Below, one piece after another: positions 7,510-16,032 of a stretch of 64,000 nt of DNA (within the stretch, counting starts at the first letter, position 1; each line of letters starts with the position of its first letter). Where the stretch lies: NCBI RefSeq assembly GCF_001544555.2, contig NZ_FCOK02000034.1, forward strand, positions 1 to 64,000, in the 5' to 3' direction. The notes below the pieces were generated by a model. The model saw only the letters and a list, made by a program, of their open reading frames with translations, was not told where the DNA came from and did no database searches. The DNA comes from Caballeronia udeis (GTDB lineage: Bacteria > Pseudomonadota > Gammaproteobacteria > Burkholderiales > Burkholderiaceae). The position numbers and the translations under genes are program-made.

Positions 7510-8199
7510 CTAGAACTGCCCGCTTGCGAGCATGGCGTCCAGGCACGCAAGCGGGCCGCCCACGACAATACGGGCGGTGCACGCCAGCATGAGATTCATG
7601 TTCAAGCCGAAGTCCTCGACCAGAAAGCCGTTTGCGCAATACGCGGCAGATTCGTCCTTCTTTACCGATACACGCTCGAGCAGCGAGCGGTCATCGTCGA
7701 TATACGCCCATACCGGCCTGCCGAGCGCGGCGGCAAAACCGACTTCGAACGCGGTTCCGCTGTCCGGCTCGCCGGCCCCGCGAAAGTCGTTCAGGTTGGC
7801 GAGGACGACATCGGCTGAACGAATGGCGTCCATGTTCGCGCGGCAAATCCATTGCGCTTTGGCGCGCGGCTCGAGTTCGTCGGGAACCTGTCCGTCCAGC
7901 GGATAGAGGCCGATCAATCCGCGCGCCTGGCAGAGCGCTTTCAGATGCTGGCCGTGACTTAGCGCGTCGCTGCGGAAGACGTCGAAGCCTGCGAGGTAGA
8001 CGCGCGGAGTGGCAGCTGCACGCTCGATGGGTAGAGGGGCGGGTGCAAAATGCCCCTCGCGCACTTTGCGTCGAACCCGGTTCAGTTGCTTATGAACCGA
8101 CGCCACCAGTTTCCCGGTACGCGTCGCGATTTCCTCGACGCTCAAGCCCTGGTCGACTAGTTCGATTAAAGTCAGTTGCTTCTTGGTTGGGCCGCGCAT
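7510..8199 (-). CDS. Nucleoside 2-deoxyribosyltransferase with N-terminal HTH segment
   Basis: A 229-residue protein. Residues 5-50 (TKKQLTLIELVDQGLSVEEIATRTGKLVASVHKQLNRVRRKV) look like a LuxR/sigma-4-like helix-turn-helix. Residues 66-229 are a nucleoside 2-deoxyribosyltransferase domain: VYLAGFDVF, YPLDG, ICRANMDAIRSADVVLANLNDFRGAGEPDSGTAFEVGFAAALGRPVWAY. The catalytic Glu sits in GTAFEVG (about residue 152) and the Asp of PDSG is present. The family swaps bases between deoxynucleosides. I chose ATG 8199 because GAGGAGAGCA precedes it. The HTH fusion is unusual for a salvage enzyme. Confidence 0.85.
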   Translation of the reverse strand: MRGPTKKQLTLIELVDQGLSVEEIATRTGKLVASVHKQLNRVRRKVREGHFAPAPLPIERAAATPRVYLAGFDVFRSDALSHGQHLKALCQARGLIGLYPLDGQVPDELEPRAKAQWICRANMDAIRSADVVLANLNDFRGAGEPDSGTAFEVGFAAALGRPVWAYIDDDRSLLERVSVKKDESAAYCANGFLVEDFGLNMNLMLACTARIVVGGPLACLDAMLASGQF

Positions 8200-9037
8200 T
8201 GCTCTCCTCAATTACCGCTTCCGGCAGACATTCCCCGACAGGGGCGTAAGTAGAATAGCGAACGCGGGTCAAGTCAAGAACCCCGTTGTACGCGCCCAAA
8301 ATCTGGAATACGACAGTGCCGCGAAAGGGCACGAGCTCCACATAATCCGCTTTCGGTTGACGCCTTCCAGCGGGAAGCGCGGACGAGATCCGACGTGCTG
8401 CGGTATCCGCCGCGCGTGCCAAGTATAAAGATTATTGAATTGGCACCGGTAACCTTTGACATCCGCTTTTGAGTGCGCAGACCTGTAAGCTTTATGACGG
8501 ACAAGCGGCTAGTCGAACAGCCGGTTTGAGACACCTGACTAGAACCGGCGTTCGAGCGCGCCATCTTTCTCATGTCCGGTGCCCGGCTCATTGGGTGCTC
8601 GCTCAATAGTAGCGATTTTAAGTCACACACATGCCATAAGCGCGTGCACAACGATGCTTCAAATTTCTCGTCCCCGCACATCGAACGCAGGACTGCGGCG
8701 GCTATACAACGGTCGCTACTCTTAAATCGCTCATCGCGGGCTTGGCACTCCGTCACCACGCGCTCGTGATCGCTGCCGCGGTCGATTAGCGAAAGCGCCC
8801 GTGGGCGGCTGACAGCGGCGTATCACGGCTTAAACCCTTTGCCGGACCCCATGCATCCCATGCAGTGAGTGCATCTAAACGATAACAACAATGCACTGGA
8901 ATTATCGGGGGCTTAACGTCAAATTGCGGACGCAAGCACGGTCTATCGACAAGCCTTTGCGTGGAGATGCGGAGGGCTGTCGATCCGGGCGCTGGCCGTC
9001 AATCCGCAGAAAGCGGGATCCAGGAAGGGGAGACAGT
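8200..9037. other. Long intergenic region upstream of the porin
   Basis: About 840 bases, richer in A/T than the surroundings. Frames on both strands (for example one of 161 codons on the minus strand) give Arg/Ser-rich translations with no domain, no ribosome site and no codon bias. The last 150 bases before the porin are a leader with short repeats around ATGCATCCCATGCAG (8851-8865). I see no gene or RNA that I can name. Confidence 0.5.
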
Positions 9038-10153
9038 ATGAGGAAGTTGAGCAAGTGGCGTTATGCCTTGCTGCCGGTCGCGCTGGCTTGTCAGCAAGCG
9101 CATGCGCAATCGAGTGTCACGTTGTATGGCGTTGTCGATGAAAGCATCCGCTACATGACGAATGCAAACAAAGCGGGTGATTCAAGCGTGGCGCTTGGCA
9201 ATGGCGGTTTGACACAAAGCCGCTGGGGCCTGAAGGGCGTTGAGAATCTGGGCGGCGGCTGGTCGACCGTCTTCAAGCTCGAAAATCGATTCGACATCAA
9301 CAACGGCCAAAGCGATCCCACGTTGCCGTATTTCAACGAGGCACAGGTCGGACTGCGTTCAAGCACGTATGGCCAGGTCATCATAGGTCGTCAGTACAAC
9401 GTGATGATTGAAGCGGTCACGGTTGGCGGATACGGAAGCAATCCATGGGTTCCGTACGACTTCAGCTTCCAGCCCGAGGTGACCATGACCGGCGGGATCT
9501 GGACCAGCAATCAGGTCCAGTACCAGTTCAAGGCCCACGACCTCATGGTCTCGGCGGGCTATGCGTTCGGCGGTGTTGCCGGCCACATGTCGTATGGCAG
9601 CGAGATGGGCCTGGCCGCCGCCTACGCGCCTGTAGGAGGTCCGGTCTCGCTGGGCGCGGCCTATAAGGAATCGAAAGACTCGGTCAACGGCAGCGATTCG
9701 AAGTCATGGACCTTCGGAGGATCGTACACGTGGGACAAGACGCGATTTGCGCTGGGGTACATCGTTGACCAGAACGCCGCCGGTTTCTCGAATTTCGCTA
9801 ACGGGCCGTTCACGGCGGCCGCCCTGACGGCGCTCAAGTACACCGACTTTTCAAAGCGTCGCATGATCATGGGCGGTGTTACGCAGCAGGTGGGCAATGC
9901 GTGGCACTTTGCGGCGAATGTCTGGCGTACGCTGCAGGATGGCAAGACCCAGTCGAAGGACGGGTCGGCATGGCAGTATCAGCTAGTGGCCGACTACAAC
10001 TTGTCCAAGCGTACTGACGTCTACCTGGAAGCGGATTACTCGCAATACCGGGGCGACCTGATCGGCGCGCAATTGCAGGGTGTCAACGGCGTCGGGCTGG
10101 CTCAGAAGGGTACGCAAGTGGGCGCGATGGCAGGTTTGCGTCACCAGTTCTAG
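9038..10153 (+). CDS. Outer-membrane porin (Gram-negative porin family)
   Basis: A 371-residue trimeric 16-strand beta-barrel porin. ATG 9038 follows AAGGGGAG and encodes a signal peptide (MRKLSKWRYALLPVALACQQAHA). The mature start is QSSVTLYGVVDESIRY, the hallmark of Burkholderiales general porins. GGLTQSRWGLKGVENLGGGWSTVFKLENRFDINNGQ and FNEAQVGLRSSTYGQVIIGRQYN follow. The C-terminus ends RHQF, with the terminal Phe needed for BAM-dependent insertion. The reading frame extends 49 codons upstream but only the 9038 start gives a signal peptide. It is monocistronic. Porins of this type let small polar solutes across the outer membrane. Confidence 0.95.
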   Translation: MRKLSKWRYALLPVALACQQAHAQSSVTLYGVVDESIRYMTNANKAGDSSVALGNGGLTQSRWGLKGVENLGGGWSTVFKLENRFDINNGQSDPTLPYFNEAQVGLRSSTYGQVIIGRQYNVMIEAVTVGGYGSNPWVPYDFSFQPEVTMTGGIWTSNQVQYQFKAHDLMVSAGYAFGGVAGHMSYGSEMGLAAAYAPVGGPVSLGAAYKESKDSVNGSDSKSWTFGGSYTWDKTRFALGYIVDQNAAGFSNFANGPFTAAALTALKYTDFSKRRMIMGGVTQQVGNAWHFAANVWRTLQDGKTQSKDGSAWQYQLVADYNLSKRTDVYLEADYSQYRGDLIGAQLQGVNGVGLAQKGTQVGAMAGLRHQF

Positions 10154-10200
10154 CAGTACCGCTGGCCGGATCAAAAACGGCGGCGCGCGGCACCTGGCCG

Positions 10201-10252
10201 TGAACTGCACTTCAAAAGCCGGACACCGATCCAGACTTTGGGGTGCAGTTCA
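10201..10252. mobile_element. Two facing IS3-type terminal repeats, interior missing
   Basis: TGAACTGCAC at 10201-10210 is repeated as its exact reverse complement GTGCAGTTCA at 10243-10252. Read inward, both sides continue like the ends of IS3-family (IS150-group) elements: TGAACTGCACTTCAAAAGCC from the left and TGAACTGCACCCCAAAGTC from the right. Only 32 bases separate the repeats, so no transposase fits. This is either a deletion remnant or a minimal end-only copy. The IS family is from memory of the TGAACTGCACCCC pattern. Confidence 0.4.
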
Positions 10253-10506
10253 AAATTGAGGGGGTGGCCGCCTGCATCCTGCCCTCCGGCATGCAAAAGC
10301 CACGCTCGTGAAAGTGCTTGATACCGTCCGGAATACGCTCCGGAAACACACTCCAATCCCGCGGTTTTTCACTTTGATATCGTTGCGCAGCGCCTCGCGC
10401 CGTTCAGCTGCTATGGCCGCGAGCAGCGCTCGTCCCCTTTCAGCGCGCACATTCCCGTGACTTGAGCCGAGTATAGAATACCGGCTTATTCGGCTAAAGC
10501 GCTTGG
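10253..10506. other. Intergenic region, possible broken gene on the minus strand
   Basis: About 250 bases between the IS-like ends and the diguanylate cyclase. On the minus strand, one frame gives an Ala/Arg helix (LLAAIAAERREALRNDIKVK) and another continues with RDWSVFPERIPDGIKHFHERGF before running into the IS-like end. This could be a frameshifted gene cut by the element. I do not recognise the protein, and the reading is weak. Confidence 0.25.
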
Positions 10507-11709
10507 ATGAGCGCCAACGCCGTGAGCAAACATGACACGGCAGCCGCGCATAAAATGCAACGATCCATGGATACGAAAGTAGCGCCGTTCAGCTTGCCCC
10601 GCTGGCGATTCACGACCTGGTTATGCTATTCCGGGCCCGACGTACCCGACGACATCCGGGTCGCGCTGATCGGAAGCCTGTTCGGCACACTGCCTATTTT
10701 TGCCGGTGGCGTCCTTAATACCATCGCTGTCTCGGTTGCGATTGCCCTTCGCGATCCCTCGCCGGCATTTATCGCGTGGGTGGTGATCGAAGTCGTGCTG
10801 TGCAGCGCGCGCCTGATCCTGCTGGTCGCGGCGCATCGTGCAGCGAGGCGCGGACAGCCGACCTTCACCGATATCTATCTGCTCCTCGGCGTTCTTTGGG
10901 GCGCCAGCGTGGGTTACGGTGCATTTATCAGCATCCTGAGCACGGACTGGGTCGCCGCCACGCTGTCCTGCCTGTCCGCGGCCGCAATGGTGGGCGGCAT
11001 CTGCTTCCGGAATTTCGGCGCGCCCCGGCTGGTCGGGATCATGATCCTGCTGTCCCTTGGCCCCTGTTGTATTGCAGCGGCCATGTCCAAAGAGCTCATC
11101 CTGAGCCTGACGCTGCTTCAGATTCCGTTCTACCTCATCGCAATGAGCATTGCCGCATTCCGCCTGAACGGACTGCTTGTCTCGACCATGAAAGCGGAAC
11201 GGGAGAATGATCATCGCGCGCGCCACGACGCGCTGACCAGCCTGCCGAATCGCGCCGGGCTGATTCATGCGTCCCAGACCCGATACAAGACAGCATCGGA
11301 GAGCGCTGTAAAAACCGCTGTTCTCTATATTGACCTGGACGGCTTCAAACCCGTTAACGACCAGTACGGCCACGAGGCGGGAGACCTGTTGCTGGTGATG
11401 ATCGGCGGGCGTCTCAATGCATTGAAGGGACCGGACGATATGGTGTTTCGAATTGGTGGTGACGAATTCGTGGTCACGTTCAGCACGCTGAACCATGAGG
11501 AAGCGGCTGCATTCGCGGATCGCCTGATCAGCGAAATGTCGGCATCGTTTGCGCTGACCGCGCATGTCTCGGTCAATGTGGGGGCGAGTATTGGCGTGGC
11601 ATTGATTCCGGATCACGGCGCCGACGTGCTGACGGCGCTCAATGCCGCCGACAAGGCGCTCAACGTTGCGAAGGCAATGGGCAAGTCGCGCTGGAGCCTG
11701 GCGTCGTAA
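10507..11709 (+). CDS. Membrane-anchored GGDEF diguanylate cyclase
   Basis: A 400-residue inner-membrane protein. Residues 50-225 hold about six predicted helices forming an uncharacterised sensor domain. Residues 236-400 are a complete GGDEF domain: HDALTSLPNRAGL, LYIDLDGFKPVNDQYGHEAGD (metal and base binding) and FRIGGDEFVV with an intact GGDEF at 317-321. It should make cyclic di-GMP. The product-inhibition I-site (RxxD five residues before GGDEF) reads GPDD, so Arg is lost and feedback inhibition is probably weak. There is no EAL domain. It stands alone, with no obvious partner gene. Confidence 0.92.
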   Translation: MSANAVSKHDTAAAHKMQRSMDTKVAPFSLPRWRFTTWLCYSGPDVPDDIRVALIGSLFGTLPIFAGGVLNTIAVSVAIALRDPSPAFIAWVVIEVVLCSARLILLVAAHRAARRGQPTFTDIYLLLGVLWGASVGYGAFISILSTDWVAATLSCLSAAAMVGGICFRNFGAPRLVGIMILLSLGPCCIAAAMSKELILSLTLLQIPFYLIAMSIAAFRLNGLLVSTMKAERENDHRARHDALTSLPNRAGLIHASQTRYKTASESAVKTAVLYIDLDGFKPVNDQYGHEAGDLLLVMIGGRLNALKGPDDMVFRIGGDEFVVTFSTLNHEEAAAFADRLISEMSASFALTAHVSVNVGASIGVALIPDHGADVLTALNAADKALNVAKAMGKSRWSLAS

Positions 11710-12174
11710 TGCGGCGTCAAGCCTTCGCTCAGGTATTGGTCAAGGCACCTGTCTCAGTACAGACAAATCGAGCCGGCCTACCCGGACCGTCGTATTCCCC
11801 TTGTAACCGATGTTCAAAGTAAGCTACTTAATACTTAGGCATCCTTGCTTCAACCTATCTTTCTGTTGCCGCCGCCGATTCATAATCGACACCCTGGATT
11901 TATGTCCAACCGCAATCTATAACACCGTTCATCGTGCTGGTTAAGGCATCGTGCTTAAGGTTGGGCAAGGTGTGGAAAACGCCGGGCCATGTCCGTCCCT
12001 ATGATGATTCTCCCTGCTTCATGACCTGTGAATCCTGACGCAGGGGGAAACCCCCGGTCATTCAAACCGAATCGCTTTAATAGACCGGCATGCGTTGTTG
12101 TCGACGCTGCCGCTGCGTTAAGGCATTGCGAGGCTGACCGTCCCGCGCCATCTTTTTACCCCAAGGAGGAATTC
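11710..12174. other. Intergenic region between the diguanylate cyclase and the NTF2-like gene
   Basis: About 465 bases. The only structure I see is a small perfect inverted repeat, AAGTA-AGC-TACTT, at 11817-11829. The open frame leading into the NTF2-like gene has no ribosome site upstream of the ATG at 12175 and gives no domain. No gene is called. Confidence 0.5.
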
Positions 12175-12561
12175 ATGGACACGCCCATGGAAGTTGTGAA
12201 GCGGGCTTATCAGGCGTTCGGGCGCAACGACATCGAGGCCGTCCTCGAGTGCATCGCGCCGACGGTCGACTGGCGAGTCGTAGGCCCCGCCTCGCTACCT
12301 TTTCCCACGCAATGCAATACCCGCCAGGAAGTCGGGCAGTTCTTCAAAGCGGTGGCTGCGGATGGGGAGATCACGGTATTTGAACCCCGGGAGTTTATCG
12401 ACGCGAACGAGCATATTGTCGTTCTGGGGTTTGTCCGGGTGATACTCAGCAAAACCGGCAAGCCATTCGAGTCGGAGTGGGTTCACGTCTGCACGGTCAA
12501 GGACGGCTTGTTGACGCGCTGGATCGAGTTCTTCGATACGGCGGCGCGCTTGACCGCATAA
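12175..12561 (+). CDS. NTF2-like/SnoaL-like family protein
   Basis: A 128-residue single-domain protein with the SnoaL/NTF2 layout: MEVVKRAYQAFGRNDIEAVLECIAPTVDWRVVGPASLPFPTQCNTRQEVGQFFKAVAADGEITVFEPREFIDANEHIVVLGFVR, then KPFESEWVHVCTVKDGLLTRWIEFFDTAA. These cone-shaped folds bind small hydrophobic ligands and include isomerases, cyclases and non-catalytic proteins. ATG 12175 follows a near-perfect AAGGAGGAA. The function is not predictable, and the neighbours do not help. Confidence 0.85.
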   Translation: MDTPMEVVKRAYQAFGRNDIEAVLECIAPTVDWRVVGPASLPFPTQCNTRQEVGQFFKAVAADGEITVFEPREFIDANEHIVVLGFVRVILSKTGKPFESEWVHVCTVKDGLLTRWIEFFDTAARLTA

Positions 12562-12727
12562 CGGCGCCATTGATTCAGGCGAGGGTGCGGCCTGCGTTAG
12601 CGTGGTGCCGCACCGCGGATGATCCGACCCGCTCTACATGCTCACCGCTTCTTCGTGGCGGATTCTGCCGGCCCGTTGTCCGGCGCACTGCGCTAATACC
12701 GTCAATCATCGATGAATCGCAGAGCCG

Positions 12728-13039
12728 CTAGCCGATGGCGTTCATTCCGTCGGACCTGCGCTCGTTTTCGCCAACCGGCTTCGATCCACCGTTCAGCCAC
12801 GTCATCTCCACGTGCAGGAGTTCCGACAAGCGACGGCAGTCGGCGGTGCGCGGCAGCGTGATACCGGCTCGCCACAGCGTGACATCCCCTTCGGTTACCC
12901 CCAGTGATTTCGCCACGCGCCCGGATGAAAGCCCGGAGCGCTTGATGGTCATGTCAAGCCGGGCAGCAAACGCGCGGCCGACTCGTTGGCTATCGGGGGT
13001 GTCACTGACGTGATGGTCGGAAAGGGAAGCTGTGTTCAT
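12728..13039 (-). CDS. Small XRE-family HTH regulator
   Basis: A 103-residue protein with a lambda-Cro/XRE helix-turn-helix at about residues 22-85: FAARLDMTIKRSGLSSGRVAKSLGVTEGDVTLWRAGITLPRTADCRRLSELLHVEMTWL. It has no effector or peptidase domain. The ribosome site before ATG 13039 is weak. It is divergent from the metallophosphoesterase, with 322 bases between the starts, and could regulate that gene or itself. A stand-alone XRE protein can also be an antitoxin, but no toxin partner is present. Confidence 0.75.
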   Translation of the reverse strand: MNTASLSDHHVSDTPDSQRVGRAFAARLDMTIKRSGLSSGRVAKSLGVTEGDVTLWRAGITLPRTADCRRLSELLHVEMTWLNGGSKPVGENERRSDGMNAIG

Positions 13040-13361
13040 GAATGTCGCAAGACCTGGTAGGCGGTTACGGTGGTCGAACGGGGCACTGTACGCGACGAAA
13101 GAGTCGCGTTGGTGACATTACATACCGCTCGTGAAAGCCTATGTGTCTGCGAGCGTACATAAGACGAAAGGCACGGGAAATGCTAGCCGCGCTTATGCTT
13201 TTTCAATGACGTTTTGATGGCAATCGAACATTAAATGGATGTTTGGGGACCTTCGCAGCTTCGATGGCACTTCTCGGCAGACAGCCGGTCGAACCTGCCG
13301 GCGATGGGCGCAGCGCGTGCATCGCCTCGCACACATCGATCGATTGCTGCAAGGAGGATGA
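13040..13361. other. Divergent promoter region, XRE / metallophosphoesterase
   Basis: 322 bases upstream of both the XRE gene and the metallophosphoesterase. Open frames here are out-of-phase extensions of the flanking genes. I see no repeat strong enough to name as an operator. Confidence 0.45.
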
Positions 13362-14816
13362 ATGCCGACGAAAGCGAAGTCGAATACGAAGGGTGGCCGC
13401 GAGAAGGCAAGCCGAAAACCGTCGGCCACGCGCCGCGGGGCCGCAGAAGGAAAGCACGGCGGCAAAGCGCATTCGCCGGGCGTGGCCAGCAAGAAAAACC
13501 CGCTCGGGTCCCGCGTGCTCGCGCAGCCGGTTTTTGCGCAGCCACAGGCAACCCCCGATCCAACTGTATTCCGCGTTCCCCATCCCTCCGACAACGCGGT
13601 GTACAAGGAGATCGACAAGCTCAATGCAGAACACAAGCTGTTCCCGTTGCCATTTCCTGCGCCGCGCGGCGGGGTCGAACCAACGCTGACGCTAGCCGAC
13701 GTGATCGGCGGCAACGCGAATGCCGCCGACCGGATCAACGCCGCGGGCCAGATCGTCTTTCATGCAACGGGCGACTGCGGCAACACGAGCGGTCCGGCCA
13801 CGCAGAACCAGGTGGCGGACAAGATGACAGCCGACTTTGTGGAGACCGCCGCGAACGAAGTGCCGCAGTTCGCGTTGCTGCTCGGCGACGTGGTCTACAA
13901 CTTCGGCGAGGGTAAGTACTACTACGACCAGTTCTACGAACCATATCGCGACTACCCGGCGCCGATCCTCGCTTGTGCGGGCAACCACGACGGCATGGTT
14001 TCGCCGGAAGCTCACGCCAAGAGCCTGGCCGCCTTCCTGCGCAATTTCTGTTCCGAAAAAGTCGTGGTGACGCCGGAAGCGGGCGGGTTGTCGCGTACCG
14101 CTCAGATCCAGCCGGGTGTGTTTTTCACGTTGGAAGCACCGTTCGTTCGAGTGCTGGTGCTGTACAGCAATACGCTGGAGGATCCGGGCGTGATCGCGGA
14201 TTCGCATATAGGCAAAAGCCAGCTTCAGTTCCTCGATGCCGCGCTCAAGCGGATCAGGTCGGAGAACTATCAGGGCGCGTTGATCATTGCCGATCACCAT
14301 CCTCCCTACACCGTCGCGGCGCATGGATGGAGCGTCGAGTTGCTGGCGCAGATCGACAAGGTTTGCGCTGCGAACGGGATCTGGCCGCACGCATTCCTGT
14401 CGGGGCACGCGCATAACTATCAGCGCTTCACGCGCACGCGCAGCGCCGACGGTACGCATATTCCGTATCTGGTGTGCGGCAACGGCGGCCACGGCCTCGC
14501 GAAGCTCACAAAACATGGCGACCCTACGTTGCGCGCGCCGCAGGTCATCCAGGCCGGCAGCAGTTCGACAGATCAGGTCGTCCTGGAAAGTTACGACGAT
14601 ACCCACTACGGTTATCTGCGCATCGTGGTGACGCAAGCGCAGCTTCGCATTGAGTACCACGCAACATCGGCCGGGAGTTCCGCGAAGTCGCCCAGCGACT
14701 ACGTCACGGTCGATCTCGCCACCCGCCAGATCGCACACTTTTCGGCGCCCGATCTCGGCCGTCCCGCGGCAGCGGTGGCGGCGCGCGCAAGGTTCGAGCA
14801 AGCGCCGCAGGAGTAA
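13362..14816 (+). CDS. Metallophosphoesterase (purple-acid-phosphatase-like)
   Basis: A 484-residue calcineurin-type phosphoesterase. The dinuclear-metal motifs occur in order: GDCG (137-140), LLGDVVYN (173-180), CAGNHDG (205-211), IADHHPPYTVAAHG (about 310) and LSGHAHNYQRF (about 347), the last typical of purple acid phosphatases. The first 60 residues are Lys/Arg/Gly-rich with no signal peptide, so the protein appears cytosolic. ATG 13362 follows AAGGAGGATGA. A DUF2278 protein starts 80 nt downstream on the same strand, probably in the same operon. The substrate is unknown; nucleotides or phosphoesters are likely. Confidence 0.88.
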   Translation: MPTKAKSNTKGGREKASRKPSATRRGAAEGKHGGKAHSPGVASKKNPLGSRVLAQPVFAQPQATPDPTVFRVPHPSDNAVYKEIDKLNAEHKLFPLPFPAPRGGVEPTLTLADVIGGNANAADRINAAGQIVFHATGDCGNTSGPATQNQVADKMTADFVETAANEVPQFALLLGDVVYNFGEGKYYYDQFYEPYRDYPAPILACAGNHDGMVSPEAHAKSLAAFLRNFCSEKVVVTPEAGGLSRTAQIQPGVFFTLEAPFVRVLVLYSNTLEDPGVIADSHIGKSQLQFLDAALKRIRSENYQGALIIADHHPPYTVAAHGWSVELLAQIDKVCAANGIWPHAFLSGHAHNYQRFTRTRSADGTHIPYLVCGNGGHGLAKLTKHGDPTLRAPQVIQAGSSSTDQVVLESYDDTHYGYLRIVVTQAQLRIEYHATSAGSSAKSPSDYVTVDLATRQIAHFSAPDLGRPAAAVAARARFEQAPQE

Positions 14817-14896
14817 GGTGAACGACGGAAGCAGGATTACGCAGGGGCAGCGGCTGCTGCCGGTTTTAATACAAGGTTTTACTACGAGGAGGATGC

Positions 14897-15550
14897 ATGG
14901 CAGTGAACTACGGGGTGCTCAAGGGCACCGTGACCGGTCATCTTCGCAACGCTGATGACGACCACTATCAAATCCTGGTCCACGCAGGAACGACTATTTT
15001 CCGGATTGCATCGAACGTGAAGTCGTCGGCGCCGCACGCGCCTTCAACGGTTCTGTTCGAAGAGCGGGACACGTTGCCTGAGACCTTGACGAGCGGTCTC
15101 GCCGCATTGACGCCTGGTTTCACCAAGCTGCCTTCTACCCCGGGTGGTCTCGCGATTGACTATGTGCGCAGCGGCCTTGTCGATACGAAGGCGATGACAC
15201 CCGTTCCCGCCGACGCGCCCGGCTCGACCAACGACCTGAAAGACAAACTGGAAAGCGCGGTCGTGGCGGCGATGGCCATGGAAGGGTCGCTCATTTACGC
15301 GTTTGGATCGAGATGGGGTCCTGAAGAAAACAAACCGGACCAGTATTTCAAATTCGTGCCGGGCAATGGCGTTCACGACATCCATATGAACCAGGGCAAC
15401 GGCGCACCGTACGAGCAGGATAACGGCGTGTATCAGGACGGGGCGCTGATGATCGCGTATGCGGACAACACATGGCGCGCATTTTTCTTTGCGTTCCAGT
15501 CGCAGACCTTCGATACTGACGATCAAGGCGATCCCATAGCGGGAGGTTGA
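14897..15550 (+). CDS. DUF2278 (YukJ-like) family protein
   Basis: A 217-residue protein that begins NYGVLKGTVTGHLRNADDDHYQILVHAGTTIFRIASNVKSS, includes IDYVRSGLV, and ends with the conserved GVHDIHMNQGNGAPYEQDNGVYQDGALMIAYADNTWRAFFFAFQSQ. This matches DUF2278, known from YukJ of Bacillus. The GVHDIHMNQGN segment is the family's most conserved part and looks like a metal- or phosphate-binding site. ATG 14897 follows GAGGAGG. It lies behind the metallophosphoesterase on the same strand, so a joint role on phosphoesters is possible. No function is established for the family. Confidence 0.85.
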   Translation: MAVNYGVLKGTVTGHLRNADDDHYQILVHAGTTIFRIASNVKSSAPHAPSTVLFEERDTLPETLTSGLAALTPGFTKLPSTPGGLAIDYVRSGLVDTKAMTPVPADAPGSTNDLKDKLESAVVAAMAMEGSLIYAFGSRWGPEENKPDQYFKFVPGNGVHDIHMNQGNGAPYEQDNGVYQDGALMIAYADNTWRAFFFAFQSQTFDTDDQGDPIAGG

Positions 15551-15606
15551 ACGCGAGCGATGGAGCATGGAAGGCCATCGCGGTTCGATGGCCTTCGGAA
15601 CTAGCG

Positions 15607-15948
15607 TTAAACCTTCTTCAAATAGCAGGCTTTCAGCATGAAGCTGCCGGCGTCCATCTTGCAGTCGACCTCGTGGTCGCCGCCGACCAGCCGGATGCTC
15701 TTCACCTTCGAGCCCACCTTCAGCGTGATCGACGAGCCCTTTACCTTCAGGTCCTTGATCAGCACCACGGAGTCGCCGTTCGCCAGCACGTTGCCATTGG
15801 CATCTTTCACGACGGCATTCGTTTCGTCGTCGGCGGGCGCGGCTTCTGATGCCGGCCATTCATGACCGCAATCCGCGCAAATGATGCGATCGGCGTCCGC
15901 GTAGGTATTTTCCATCGCGCATAGTGGGCAGGCTGGGAATGGTGACAT
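15607..15948 (-). CDS. yjdM: Zinc-ribbon protein YjdM (PhnA family)
   Basis: A 113-residue protein with an N-terminal zinc ribbon, CPLCAMENTYADADRIICADCGHEW (two CxxC pairs), and a C-terminal PhnA domain: VVKDANGNVLANGDSVVLIKDLKVKGSSITLKVGSKVKSIRLVGGDHEVDCKM, then LKACYLKKV. The family was once linked to phosphonate use, but E. coli YjdM is not part of the phn pathway and its role is unsettled. It is convergent with the DUF2278 gene. It has no operon partners. Its length and motifs are normal. Confidence 0.93.
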   Translation of the reverse strand: MSPFPACPLCAMENTYADADRIICADCGHEWPASEAAPADDETNAVVKDANGNVLANGDSVVLIKDLKVKGSSITLKVGSKVKSIRLVGGDHEVDCKMDAGSFMLKACYLKKV

Positions 15949-16032
15949 GGTTCCTTCAAATAATCGTAACAGTCGAGGAGGCGTGAGCGCGCTCCGGCGG
16001 CCGGGATTATACGGGGCGGCCTGATGCCCTTG

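Noticed and set aside
8274-8759. 161-codon minus-strand frame in the gap before the porin
   Set aside because: Weak codon bias, Ser/Arg-rich, no domain and no ribosome site.
12728-13039. XRE regulator as the antitoxin of a toxin-antitoxin pair
   Set aside because: No small partner gene lies on either side; the neighbours are an NTF2-like protein and a large metallophosphoesterase in other orientations.
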